A DNA stretch of 64,000 nt from Cladocopium goreaui (Eukaryota; Sar; Dinophyceae; Suessiales; Symbiodiniaceae): the NCBI GenBank assembly GCA_947184155.2, contig CAMXCT020001668.1, positions 377,936 to 441,935 of the forward strand. Direction: 5' to 3'. Under the pieces are notes generated by a model. That model was not told the origin of the DNA. It did no database searches and saw nothing but the letters and a program-made list of their open reading frames with translations. Both the position numbers and the translations under genes were made by a program. Position 1 is the stretch's first letter, and every line of letters begins with the position of its first letter. Positions 11,440 through 22,304 of this stretch are shown piece by piece.

Positions 11440-12720
11440 CATTCCCATCATTTCCATTTTCAGTTAAGTTTGCGTCAGTTGACCAAGTGATGCCGGTTGA
11501 GTGGGGTTGATTCACATGATTCACCCGAATCCAGCTACGTAGCAATGAAGTTGTTGGTGCCCTTGAAGTGAAAAAATGCCTGCATTTACCGTCCATTGTA
11601 CAGATGTGTATACCACTTAAAATGCGAAGGCTTCCTACTTTAGGAGTTGATTTTCTTGCTCCATTCCCAAACACGGCATGGGAACTTGCCACCTTTCAAA
11701 AGCGGCAACACATCAGGCGTTCCAGTTTCAGGTACCTTACATTGCAAGTACAAGGCATTCTTTGGCATAGCACTCGCATTGATCCCGCTTCTACCTAGGA
11801 ATTGGCCAGTACCTTTCATGGTACGATGTGGACATGGTTTTCCAAGCCGAACCCAAGGCACCGACTTGCCACTTTGCACGGAACTGCTCCAAATTCTTTA
11901 CATCCGCCGCAAGCCGCCCCTTGAATGCCACAACGAGGCACATATGTCGAAAACAACCGAGGATGATGTGCGCTGGTCAGGGCTAATCTTAGACCACCTG
12001 CAAAAGTCAAATGATTGAATAATTAATTCCTGTATTTACTTTAATTATATATAGCAAAAACCATCCATGAAAATACCGTCCCCAAAATCAACCAGACTTT
12101 ACCTGGTGGAGTATCTGAAATCTTCCAGGGCGGGAAATCACCATTTTCACTAGGTAAATCAACTAGACATAACTATACTATAGTGATCTATAGTGTACAT
12201 GTTCAATAGTTATGTAGTAATTTCATGTAATTTCCTTGCAGGCCATTCGAATCATTCGAGGCTGCGACCTGCACACCCGAAACCAAGCTGCTGGGCTCGC
12301 CGGCCGATGGTTTCTGCGAAGGCCAGATTCGTGGCACACTCCGAATTGAAGGACCCAAATTTCAACAGTAAAATCCTCATAAAATATCAGGAACTATTGA
12401 GTTGTTTTTTGAGGATCTCAACCTTGACCCATAAACATGATCCAATGTCGCTCATTGTCATGTTTGGTTCTCCTCCATTTCTCCTACTTGGTGTCCCCTT
12501 CAGCATCTCGCAGAAGTCCGGCGGCCCACGAGCACAGCGGAAAATGCCAAGGCTTCGAAAGCACCAAGACTCGCACAACAAAGCAGGGTGCAACAGCCTC
12601 AAAGAGACCGTTGTCCCCAGTCAGGTGCGGCACAACATCCCATGATGTTGCGCCAGAAAAGCCGGGCGCGACTAACGCGACGCGATGGGTGGGAATTGAC
12701 ATGTGAATTGACCCGTATTC
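11440..12720. other. Frame-broken coding-like stretch, unassigned
   Basis: Long overlapping frames exist on both strands. On the minus strand, FKGRLAADVKNLEQFRAKWQ (near 11900), LYLQCKVPETGTPDVLPLLK (near 11720) and PTHRVALVAPGFSGATSWDV (near 12670) look protein-like but lie in different frames. They could be decayed element remnants or unresolved exons. Confidence 0.3.
12105..12225. mobile_element. Degenerate family 1 MITE
   Basis: The interior GAAATCACCATTTTCACTAG and GTTCAATAGTTATGTA match the family; the ends are decayed. Confidence 0.4.
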
Positions 12721-13049
12721 AACCACTTTTGTTTTCAAACAGCCCCAATAATGACTGGTTCCCTCAACGTCACAGACTGTACCAGCTAGTGTGTAAAACT
12801 TTGAAAGCAGCACTGGCGTATAGAAAACTGAGTGGAGAAACGTAGGCTTTGCAGAAACCTAGAAGTCTTTCCCAAAGGCCCATCTCGACGCGTAGTGGCG
12901 AATCGAAAATCGACCATGGATTCTGTCGCGAAGGTCTGACTAGAGAAATCTGGTGGAAATGGTGGAAACTCCAGCCCTCCATCCCACTGAGGAACTCTTG
13001 TAACCCAAAAAAGTGTTTTCAATGGTGGCACCTGATGAAACCTTGATAG

Positions 13050-13210
13050 ACATATGTTATAATGTGTATGTATGTATACACAATTATATACATATGCGTG
13101 GGTATAAATTAACTATTCTACATATAATATCTATATACATATATATATATATAATATCATATCAATCATAATTATATATACATGTATGTGTATATATATA
13201 ATATATGATT
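13050..13210. repeat. TA-rich low-complexity tract
   Basis: Alternating TATATA/ACATAT runs with no coding signal. Confidence 0.7.
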
Positions 13211-13341
13211 TACGTGGATTTGGATATAAGATCAGTCTTCAGCAACCTTGCATAACAAACACCCGCGAGCGCCGTGCCACATCACCAGTCCAAGAAGTTG
13301 GGAGTGATATCTGGGGACATACCAACCAGGTGATCCAAAAT

Positions 13342-13420
13342 CGCCATGGAAAATGGATGAATATGACCCAGTTGTAGATGATTCACCTGTTAGACATGGT
13401 GTCTTTCCATAGCCATGTTA
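13342..13420. mobile_element. Degenerate family 1 MITE (subtype B)
   Basis: CGCCATGGAAAATGGATGAA and TCTTTCCATAGCCATGTTA keep the inverted core; the terminal repeats are lost. Confidence 0.4.
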
Positions 13421-13470
13421 TAAATAGTGTTAAATATGGCCTGATCTTCGCAACATTAGACATGGCCCAC

Positions 13471-13559
13471 CCTTGGTGGCAGTCGCTGTATGACTGCCAT
13501 GTCACACTCGCGTAAGCCCGAGTGCGCCTCTGGTCACTATATGGCGTAGGAGCCATCTC
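13471..13559 (-). CDS. Exon candidate with ATG
   Basis: Acceptor CTCGACAG. Frame EMAPTPYSDQRRTRAYASVT then WQSYSDCHQG, with donor AAGG|GTGGGC. The ATG just after the acceptor could be the start codon of a trans-spliced downstream gene. No SL sequence was looked for successfully. Confidence 0.35.
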
Positions 13560-14530
13560 CTGTCGAGGCTCAGAATTCGCAGTTTAACCCAAATTTTTGG
13601 GGTTGAATCCATTGATCCACACCAGGGTTCCTCAGATGTTTTAACACATGAAGATATGGAGAGCAAACGGAACATAGTGGGCACGTGACGAACCTGGATA
13701 CTCAGGTGTGGATCCAAATACATATGATTCAACTCTTATCCTCTTAGCGGACGTCGATGAGGGACCAGTTTTCCACTTTTGACTCGCATGCCGAACCAAG
13801 GGTCTGCCGTGTAATCAACAGCACCATCCAGTGCTGGTAGACTTCCACATCTGCATTTCAAAACTAAGACTTAAAGTGTCCACGAATACGAGACTTACTC
13901 ATTTGAACAAGTCCTCTACTATGATGAGTGTACAGAACCTTTACGGTAGCGGACCCAGCTTGCAGGTCCTCCTGGTTTTCAGCCCTTGCCTGGCATCACC
14001 AGCCACTAACATGTCCGAAGGCCCCAAATATGAAATAGGGCCTTCAACGCAGGTTCCTCAGCTTGCCGCAGTTTAAAACAGCTTGGTTCATCAGTTCATC
14101 ACCATCCCAGCCTCTCAGTAGACGACCATCTTGGAGTTTGATCTGCCCAAACGCACTTTCAAATCAACCTCCAGTGGACCCTTGTGCACTGGTGGCACTT
14201 GTTGTTGGCGGTTGAAAAAGAATCAGGATGAATATGGATGAATATGGATGAATATCGATCCTCACCTGAGATGGATGTCTAAGCAAAATTGCAGGTCTTG
14301 TTTCACTAGAACCAGTGCAGAAACTGCGATAAAATACCCATACCACACCTCCCAAACGAAACCCTAGTGAAATATATTGGATCTCTTTACTGGGGGCGGT
14401 TTTCTATTGGGTCTTTCATACTTCTAGTATCATTCAGGAGGAGGTTGGAAGTGCAGTTCCAGTTATGGATATATATATATTGTTTTTTACATGATTTTAC
14501 TATAGTTAATTGTAGGGTCCCCATATCAAA

Positions 14531-14698
14531 ACTTATGATAGCCTCTGGTTATTTAACATCGCCATGGAAAATGCTTGATTTTCCCAGCTAGAAATCTCCA
14601 TTTATAAGGGATTTTCCATGAACATCACTATTTTTAATAGGTAAACCATCTATAAATGGGCCATTTTCCATGGCTATGTTAGTCATAACCAGAGGGTA
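14531..14698. mobile_element. Composite family 1 MITE (subtype B)
   Basis: Left end CCTCTGGTTATTTAACATCG and right end GTCATAACCAGAGGGTAA enclose two partial cores, about 168 bp instead of about 105. It looks like an internal duplication. Confidence 0.65.
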
Positions 14699-14749
14699 AC
14701 TTCTTGGGGACTGAACTTCTTATAGGATCATCCCCTGATCCCCACTGGG

Positions 14750-14807
14750 CTAAGCAGCCACATCTGGGTCGTCGCTGTTCACGTCTGGCGACGGTCGTTG
14801 CACAGTC
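14750..14807 (-). CDS. Possible 3'-terminal exon
   Basis: Acceptor TACCGTTGCAG. The frame TVQRPSPDVNSDDPDVAA is followed by a TAG stop (14750-14752). It is a plausible last exon of the giant gene or of a neighbour. A second open frame without the stop exists. Confidence 0.35.
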
Positions 14808-15248
14808 CTGCAACGGTACGAAAAACACAGGAGGGGTAGCCGAAACCACTGGCTGGTTCAATAGTAGGCTGACACTTCGGATGATTTGGATTGATTTGGG
14901 GGTATGTACCCCTCTCTTAGGACACATCTGGTCATTGGAGATCATTAAAAAGTAGGGATGGACATGTTGGAAGCAAATAAGATGAAAAGACATGAAAAGA
15001 ATACACTAAATGACTCAACTCGGCGAAAACAGGACATGATCCCGTTGAGGACTCAAGAAACACCAAGCACCAGAAGCATGTCAGCAGCACATCACAATCT
15101 CTTCACCTGGCGTTCTCCTGAGTCAAGCAATTTTTGATCAAGACCCACATTAGAAGCCCAGAGTGCAAAGAAGATGCTCCAGCGTTTATCAGCGAACATC
15201 GGCGAATCTTAATAATTACATATAGTATGATATATAATATATATATAT

Positions 15249-15274
15249 CCGCCGACCCCTGCCGACAGCAGGGG
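15249..15274. repeat. Left terminal inverted repeat with hairpin
   Basis: The 13-bp TIR arm overlaps a perfect 7-bp stem (CCCCTGC...GCAGGGG, 5-nt loop). It follows a (TA)n run. Confidence 0.55.
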
Positions 15275-15324
15275 GAGCGCGTCAGAGAAGAGATTACAAG
15301 CAACAAGTGTTGTGCAGTGCAAGT

Positions 15325-15518
15325 GAGGGGCAAGCGAGGGGGGGACAGAAAGGGAAGCCAGGTGCAGAGTAAGAAGCCCAAAAAAGGAAGCGAGAAAGGA
15401 GGGGCAGTCTCAGCGAACGTAGCGGGGCAAGCGAGGGGGGGACAGAAAGGGAAGCCAGGTGCAGAGTAAGAAGCTCAAAAAAGGAAGCGAGAAAGGAGGG
15501 GCAGTCTCAGCGAACGTA
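15325..15518. repeat. Two 97-bp purine-rich direct repeats
   Basis: Two nearly identical tandem copies offset by 97 bp (CAAGCGAGGG at 15331 and at 15428), strongly G/A-rich on the plus strand. Confidence 0.8.
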
Positions 15519-15599
15519 GCAAGCGAAAGAAGCACGAAACAAGAAGTTAGAAGCAAGAATGCAGAAGCAAGAGTAAACGAGCGACAGAAAGTAATGTTT

Positions 15600-16580
15600 G
15601 GCACTCTGGGCTACGGGCCGCGGGCCCAATCCGTCCTTCACTGCCATGGTGCTTTAGCCCTGCGAGGAGGTCCCTTGACCGGAGCTGTGCCGCACGAAAG
15701 CCAGCTGTCAGACAATGCAGGCAAGTTGGCAGTTGGCAGTGCAGGAACGCAGGGAAAAGCTAGGTTTGAGCTGCAAGACGACGCAGGCAAAGTGGCAGGG
15801 AAAAGCAAGGTTTGAAGCTAGTTTCTAGGCAGTTCAGAAGGCAACGTTTGGCACCGTGGGCTGCCGGCTGCGGGCCCGATCCGTCCTTCAGTGCCATGGT
15901 GTTGGGGCCCTGCGGAGGGGTCCTTGGACTCGAGCTGACGGCAAGACACAGCAAGGTTTGAAGCTAGTTTCGACTTGACCGGAGCTGTGCCGCACGAAAG
16001 CCAGCTGTCAGACAATGCAGGCAAGTTGGCAGTTGGCAGTGCAGGAACGCAGGGAAAAGCAAAGTTTGAAGCTAGTTTCTAGGCACTGCAGAAAGCAACG
16101 TTTGGCAGTATGGGCTGCCGGCCGCGGGCCCGATCCGTCCTTCACTGCCATGGTGTTTGAGGCCTGCGACAGGGTCCTTGGACCCGAGCTGACGCCAGGA
16201 AACAGCAAGGTTTGAACCGGCAGACCTGGTCCGTCCCTCAGGGCCCTGCTGTTTGGCTGTGGCGCAGGCGCCGTTTTGGGTCAGACAGCAAGGTTTTCTT
16301 GTAGGTTCAGAAAGCAACGTTAGGCACTCACGGCCGTGGCCCGCAGGCCCGATCCGTCCTTCACTGCCATGGTGTTTGAGGCCCGCGACAGGGTCCTTGG
16401 ACTCGAGCTGACGGCAGGAAACAGCAAGGTTTGAAGCTAGTTTCTAGGCAGTTCAGAAAGCAACGTTAGGCACTCACGGCCGTTTTTGAATGTTTGTGAC
16501 GGCCGGAAAGGGCGCGTTTTTGAAGGTTTGACGGCTGGAAGAGAGCTTGTTTTCTTGTAGGTTCAGAAAGCAACGTTAGG
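15600..16580. repeat. Diverged founder repeats of the array
   Basis: Several imperfect copies of a segment containing GATCCGTCCTTCACTGCCATG, CCTTGGAC.CGAGCTGACG and AGCAAGGTTTGAAGCTAGTT. They share blocks with the 238-bp unit (TTCAGAAAGCAACGTTAGGCA, GACGGCTGGAAGAGAGCT) and look ancestral to it. Confidence 0.65.
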
Positions 16581-16584
16581 CAGT

Positions 16585-19500
16585 GGGAGCGGTTGCCCGG
16601 AGGCTCGGTCCGTCCTTCAGGGCCCTGCTGTTTGGGCGTGGCGGAGGCGCCGTTTGTGAGCCTTGACGGCTGGAAGAGAGCTAGTTTGGGAGCCGTTGCC
16701 CGGAGGCTCGGTCCGTCCTTCAGGGCCCTGCTGTTTTGCTGTGGCGAGGGCGCCGTTTGTGAGCCTTGACGGCTGGAAGAGAGCTAGTTTTCTTGTAGGT
16801 TCAGAAAGCAACGTTAGGCAGTGGGAGCCGTTGCCCGGAGGCTCGGTCCGTCCTTCAGGGCCCTGCTGTTTTGCTGTGGCGGAGGCGCCGTTTGTGAGCC
16901 TTGACGGCTGGAAGAGAGCTAGTTTGGGAGCCGTTGCCCGGAGGCTCGGTCCGTCCTTCAGGGCCCTGCTGTTTTGCTGTGGCGAGGGCGCCGTTTGTGA
17001 GCCTTGACGGCTGGAAGAGAGCTAGTTTTCTTGTAGGTTCAGAAAGCAACGTTAGGCAGTGGGAGCCGTTGCCCGGAGGCTCGGTCCGTCCTTCAGGGCC
17101 CTGCTGTTTGGGCGTGGCGGAGGCGCCGTTTGTGAGCCTTGACGGCTGGAAGAGAGCTAGTTTGGGAGCCGTTGCCCGGAGGCTCGGTCCGTCCTTCAGG
17201 GCCCTGCTGTTTTGCTGTGGCGAGGGCGCCGTTTGTGAGCCTTGACGGCTGGAAGAGAGCTAGTTTTCTTGTAGGTTCAGAAAGCAACGTTAGGCAGTGG
17301 GAGCCGTTGCCCGGAGGCTCGGTCCGTCCTTCAGGGCCCTGCTGTTTGGGCGTGGCGGAGGCGCCGTTTGTGAGCCTTGACGGCTGGAAGAGAGCTAGTT
17401 TGGGAGCCGTTGCCCGGAGGCTCGGTCCGTCCTTCAGGGCCCTGCTGTTTTGCTGTGGCGAGGGCGCCGTTTGTGAGCCTTGACGGCTGGAAGAGAGCTA
17501 GTTTTCTTGTAGGTTCAGAAAGCAACGTTAGGCAGTGGGAGCCGTTGCCCGGAGGCTCGGTCCGTCCTTCAGGACCCTGCTGTTTGGGCGTGGCGGAGGC
17601 GCCGTTTGTGAGCCTTGACGGCTGGAAGAGAGCTAGTTTGGGAGCCGTTGCCCGGAGGCTCGGTCCGTCCTTCAGGGCCCTGCTGTTTTGCTGTGGCGAG
17701 GGCGCCGTTTGTGAGCCTTGACGGCTGGAAGAGAGCTAGTTTTCTTGTAGGTTCAGAAAGCAACGTTAGGCAGTGGGAGCGGTTGCCCGGAGGCTCGGTC
17801 CGTCCTTCAGGGCCCTGCTGTTTGGGCGTGGCGGAGGCGCCGTTTGTGAGCCTTGACGGCTGGAAGAGAGCTAGTTTGGGAGCCGTTGCCCGGAGGCTCG
17901 GTCCGTCCTTCAGGGCCCTGCTGTTTTGCTGTGGCGAGGGCGCCGTTTGTGAGCCTTGACGGCTGGAAGAGAGCTAGTTTTCTTGTAGGTTCAGAAAGCA
18001 ACGTTAGGCAGTGGGAGCGGTTGCCCGGAGGCTCGGTCCGTCCTTCAGGGCCCTGCTGTTTGGGCGTGGCGAGGCGCCGTTTGTGAGCCTTGACGGCTGG
18101 AAGAGCGTTTTTGAAGGTTTGACGGCTGGAAGAGAGCTTGTTTTCTTGTAGGTTCAGAAAGCAACGTTAGGCAGTGGGAGCGGTTGCCCGGAGGCTCGGT
18201 CCGTCCTTCAGGGCCCTGCTGTTTGGGCGTGGCGGAGGCGCCGTTTGTGAGCCTTGACGGCTGGAAGAGAGCTAGTTTGGGAGCCGTTGCCCGGAGGCTC
18301 GGTCCGTCCTTCAGGGCCCTGCTGTTTTGCTGTGGCGAGGGCGCCGTTTGTGAGCCTTGACGGCTGGAAGAGAGCTAGTTTTCTTGTAGGTTCAGAAAGC
18401 AACGTTAGGCAGTGGGAGCCGTTGCCCGGAGGCTCGGTCCGTCCTTCAGGGCCCTGCTGTTTTGCTGTGGCGGAGGCGCCGTTTGTGAGCCTTGACGGCT
18501 GGAAGAGAGCTAGTTTGGGAGCCGTTGCCCGGAGGCTCGGTCCGTCCTTCAGGGCCCTGCTGTTTTGCTGTGGCGAGGGCGCCGTTTGTGAGCCTTGACG
18601 GCTGGAAGAGAGCTAGTTTTCTTGTAGGTTCAGAAAGCAACGTTAGGCAGTGGGAGCCGTTGCCCTGAGGCTCGGTCCGTCCTTCAGGGCCCTGCTGTTT
18701 GGGCGTGGCGGAGGCGCCGTTTGTGAGCCTTGACGGCTGGAAGAGAGCTAGTTTGGGAGCCGTTGCCCGGAGGCTCGGTCCGTCCTTCAGGGCCCTGCTG
18801 TTTTGCTGTGGCGAGGGCGCCGTTTGTGAGCCTTGACGGCTGGAAGAGAGCTAGTTTTCTTGTAGGTTCAGAAAGCAACGTTAGGCAGTGGGAGCGGTTG
18901 CCCGGAGGCTCGGTCCGTCCTTCAGGCCCCTGCTGTTTGGGCGTGGCGGAGGCGCCGTTTGTGAGCCTTGACGGCTGGAAGAGAGCTAGTTTGGGAGCCG
19001 TTGCCCGGAGGCTCGGTCCGTCCTTCAGGGCCCTGCTGTTTTGCTGTGGCGAGGGCGCCGTTTGTGAGCCTTGACGGCTGGAAGAGAGCTAGTTTTCTTG
19101 TAGGTTCAGAAAGCAACGTTAGGCAGTGGGAGCCGTTGCCCGGAGGCTCGGTCCGTCCTTCAGGGCCCTGCTGTTTGGGCGGGGCGGAGGCGCCGTTTGT
19201 GAGCCTTGACGGCTGGAAGAGAGCTAGTTTGGGAGCCGTTGCCCGGAGGCTCGGTCCGTCCTTCAGGGCCCTGCTGTTTTGCTGTGGCGAGGGCGCCGTT
19301 TGTGAGCCTTGACGGCTGGAAGAGAGCTAGTTTTCTTGTAGGTTCAGAAAGCAACGTTAGGCAGTGGGAGCCGTTGCCCGGAGGCTCGGTCCGTCCTTCA
19401 GGGCCCTGCTGTTTGGGCGTGGCGGAGGCGCCGTTTGTGAGCCTTGACGGCTGGAAGAGAGCTAGTTTGGGAGCCGTTGCCCGGAGGCTCGGTCCGTCCT

Positions 19501-20200
19501 TCAGGGCCCTGCTGTTTTGCTGTGGCGAGGGCGCCGTTTGTGAGCCTTGACGGCTGGAAGAGAGCTAGTTTTCTTGTCGGTTCAGAAAGCAACGTTAGGC
19601 ACTGGGAGCCGTTGCCCGGAGGCTCGGTCCGTCCTTCAGGGCCCTGCTGTTTGGGCGTGGCGGAGGCGCCGTTTGTGAGCCTTGACGGCTGGAAGAGAGC
19701 TAGTTTGGGAGCCGTCCCGGGAGGCTCTGTTCGTCCCCCCTTTTTCCAGGGCCCTGCTGTTTTCTGTGGCGAGGGCGCCGTTTTGTGAATCCTTGACGTC
19801 TGGAATAGAGCTAGTTTGCTTGTAGTTTCACAGCAACGTTAGGCAGTGGGAGCGGTTGCCCGGAGGCTCGGTCCGTCCTTCAGGGCCCTGCTGTTTGGGC
19901 GTGGCGGAGGCGCCGTTTGTGAGCCTTGACGGCTGGAAGAGAGCTAGTTGGGGAGCCGTTGCCCGGAGGCTCGGTCCGTCCTTCAGGGCCCTGCTGTTTT
20001 GCTGTGGCGAGGGCGCCGTTTGTGAGCCTTGACGGCTGGAAGAGAGCTAGTTTTCTTGTAGGTTCAGAAAGCAACGTTAGGCAGTGGAAGCCGTTGCCCG
20101 GAGGCTCGGTCCGTCCTTCAGGGCCCTGCTGTTTGGGCGTGGCGGAGGCGCCGTTTCTGAGCTTGGAAAGCTGGAAGACGGCTACTTTTCTTGTAGGTTC
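16585..20200. repeat. 238-bp dimeric tandem array (about 15 units)
   Basis: Unit starts at 16585, 16823, 17061 and so on with period 238. Each unit is a 103-bp half and a 135-bp half with near-identical first 100 bp. The second half adds a tail ending GCAACGTTAGGCAGT. One short unit (18013-18175, 163 bp) and one degenerate unit (19604-19847) interrupt the spacing. Open frames through it shift every unit, since 238 is not a multiple of 3, so they are not taken as coding. Confidence 0.9.
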
Positions 20201-20256
20201 AGAAAGCACTGTGGGGCATTGCCGTGCGGTGCGGCAACCTTAAGCTGGAAACGTCA

Positions 20257-20856
20257 TCAGGTATGCACGCGCCACTGGTTGGTGCGACACTGCCGGCCGC
20301 TGGGATTGCGATGCGTTACCCGAATTCGGCCGGAAGCCAGTGTTGAGTGCACCACCGTGCCGCATGTTGGACATGCATGCGAATATGTGCGACCTGCGAG
20401 CAGGCCATTGGCAACGCGAAATTGTTTGCCGCAGCCATTACCGCGGCGGTGATCGACGCGCCCTGTTGCCACAGGGCTTTGCACAGACTTGGCACAGTAC
20501 GGGCAGATGTATATGTGCAGTCGTGGCGGTGCTGTGTCAGGCCCGACAGCAAGCTGCTGGTTCGATGAGTGGGCAGTGTCCGTTTTGGGACCTTCTGCTC
20601 GCGTGGAAGTTTGTCTTGCTTCGTGTATTTCCTGAATTTCCTTGCGAATGTCCTCTAGGATTGCTGCGTGCCGGTGGCGGGTTTCGCGTTGGCGCAAGCG
20701 GGCCAGGCGTTGATTCGTGCGATGAGCAAGACGGCAAACGAAGGCAAAGGCTGTGCATGCGTTGCATACTTGTGTGCCGTCTTGAGTGTATTCACGACCT
20801 TGTTGCCAAGCTGTAAACTCTGTTCGTGGCTTGCGTTCCGCGCACATGGAACACAT
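20257..20856 (-). CDS. Intronless 199-aa protein with three Cys/His zinc-binding motifs
   Basis: The only long uninterrupted ORF in the window. The N-terminus holds C2-x2-C5 and C31-x2-C34, a CxxC...CxxC zinc-finger arrangement. A basic, probably helical linker (Arg/Glu-rich, about 45-85) follows. The C-terminus holds two related modules: C118-P-Y-C121...H136...C142 and C162-P-T-C165...H182...C190, each with a G-R-[VI] then H-R core. Together they look like a DNA- or RNA-binding protein. No transposase or polymerase motif is visible. It starts at ATG 20854-20856, just inside the right edge of a GC-rich island bounded by a 13-bp inverted repeat, and ends just before the 238-bp tandem array. 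Lack of introns and high GC contrast with every other coding segment here. A conserved element-encoded protein is my inference; a family name cannot be given. Confidence 0.6.
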   Translation of the reverse strand: MCSMCAERKPRTEFTAWQQGREYTQDGTQVCNACTAFAFVCRLAHRTNQRLARLRQRETRHRHAAILEDIRKEIQEIHEARQTSTRAEGPKTDTAHSSNQQLAVGPDTAPPRLHIYICPYCAKSVQSPVATGRVDHRRGNGCGKQFRVANGLLAGRTYSHACPTCGTVVHSTLASGRIRVTHRNPSGRQCRTNQWRVHT

Positions 20857-20945
20857 GAAAACAGACCAGCGACTTTGACTGAGCTTCGGCCGCCATCACT
20901 GTGGAAGATGTTCACTGCAGGAAGGGTTCCAAACTCACTCTCTCC

Positions 20946-20974
20946 CAGGGGTCGGCGGCAGGGGGCGTAGCCCC
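20946..20974. repeat. Right terminal inverted repeat with hairpin
   Basis: The 13-bp arm CAGGGGTCGGCGG is followed by GGGGC-GTA-GCCCC, after which AT-rich sequence begins. Confidence 0.55.
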
Positions 20975-20984
20975 TTAATATGAA

Positions 20985-21640
20985 GGTTTTGGTTGATGTG
21001 AATGATTCGAACGATGACTAAAATATTGAAACAATGAATGTTGTATGATGTTTTATGATATTTTTTGATGTTGTTTGAAATGATGTTTGAAATGATGTTT
21101 AATGATGATTTATGATGTTTTATGATGTTGTTTGAAATGATGTTCGGCATGATGTTTGATAATGTGTTGTGATATTTTATGAGGTTGTTTGAAATGATGT
21201 TTGGAATAATGTTTGATGATGATTAATGATGTTTTATGATGTTCTTTCAAATGATGTTTGACATGATGTTTGATGATGTTTTGTGATGTTGTATGAGGTT
21301 CTGTGATGTTTTTTGATGTTGTTTGAAATGATGTTTGGAATGAGGATTGATGATGATTTATGATGATTTATGATGTTGCTAGAAATGATGTCTGGCATGA
21401 TGTCTGATAATGTTTTGTGATATTTTATGAGGTTCTGTGATGTTTTTTGATGTTGTTTGAAATGATGTTTGGAATGATGATTGATGATGATTTATGATGT
21501 TGTTTGAAATGATGTTTGGCACGATGTTTGATAATGGTTTGTGATGTTTTATGAGGTTTTCTGGTGTTTTATGATGTTGATTGCAATGATGTTTGGAATG
21601 ATGTTTGAAATGATGTTTGAAATGATGTTTGATGCTTTTG
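20985..21640. repeat. Degenerate TGATGTTT-rich repeat
   Basis: About 650 bp of imperfect tandem blocks built from GATGTTTGAAATGATG, TTTATGATGTTTTATGATG and TTTTGTGATGTTTTATGAGG. It starts within about 30 bp of the right edge of the GC-rich island. Confidence 0.8.
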
Positions 21641-21649
21641 GGCTGGCCA

Positions 21650-22260
21650 CGAGCTACATCGCAGCAAGCAGGACCTGTACCTTTTACTATGTCATCAATC
21701 GATCTGTTGGTTGCTAGGATGGATCACCTATAATCCAAACCAATCTTAGATGTTTCAACTGTGCATAGATGGTGCCGGTGCCTACAGCAACAAACAGCAA
21801 CAAACAGCTAGTATCAGCTAGTTAGATCAAAATAGTCCTATCATAAATCATCAAAATGGCACAGTGTAAGTTGTTACTGGAGTTCCAAGGTTTACCCATC
21901 AAACCTGGGCAGTTGGGTTCCTTTGACCACCTGGATTCGATTAATAAGCCACTGGTTGAATCAACGCGGTTTATATGGGTTTTTAATAATTTCAATGGGG
22001 GAATGTCACTGAGGATAATGCGGGCCTTGAAAGCCCCCAATACCCCCGAAATGAATAGATACCAGGGTTTTTGGCCGGCGTTCATTCTTCGGGGGAAGGG
22101 TTTCGTGAAGCACTGCTTGGTTGATTGGGGCGGAAGTCATTTTATCACCCCTCAACCCATCAGGGTTGATTCTATTGGAGAAAGGTGCACTGATTATGAC
22201 ATCCAATCAAAAGCTAGGAAGTTTCAACACCCCATATCTTTTCAATGCTGATACAGTAAG
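21650..22260. other. Unassigned intron-like sequence
   Basis: Frames of 87 and 131 codons overlap on opposite strands (21822-22251). Neither has splice support, repeats or a recognisable motif. Confidence 0.3.
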
Positions 22261-22304
22261 AGAGCCCTCCGCTGAGCCTGAAAAAATGCACCCCAAAACG
22301 GCAC

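Larger units (their letters stand above)
15249..20975. mobile_element. GC-rich island bounded by 13-bp inverted repeat; candidate novel mobile unit
   Basis: The left edge CCGCCGACCCCTG (15249-15261) is the exact reverse complement of CAGGGGTCGGCGG at 20946-20958. Each edge also has a short hairpin: CCCCTGC/GCAGGGG at 15256-15274, and GGGGC-GTA-GCCCC at the right, ending about 20974. Inside are purine-rich direct repeats, founder repeats, the 238-bp array and the zinc-finger ORF. Flanks are AT-rich. No clear target-site duplication is visible; the left flank is (TA)n, which would hide one. Confidence 0.5.

Noticed and set aside
11647-12018. 123-aa plus-strand ORF
   Set aside because: No motif or splice context, and the minus strand is equally open. 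Left as an unassigned coding-like stretch.
13831-14076. 81-aa plus-strand ORF
   Set aside because: Moderately protein-like but on the opposite strand from all supported exons, with no splice sites or motif.
16585-20200. Repeated 114-aa plus-strand and 64-aa minus-strand ORFs across the tandem array
   Set aside because: They recur once per 238-bp unit and cannot be read through, since 238 is not a multiple of 3. They are by-products of a GC-rich repeat, not genes.
16585-20200. CRISPR-like array
   Set aside because: The repeats are 238 bp and contiguous, without unique spacers, and the host is eukaryotic.
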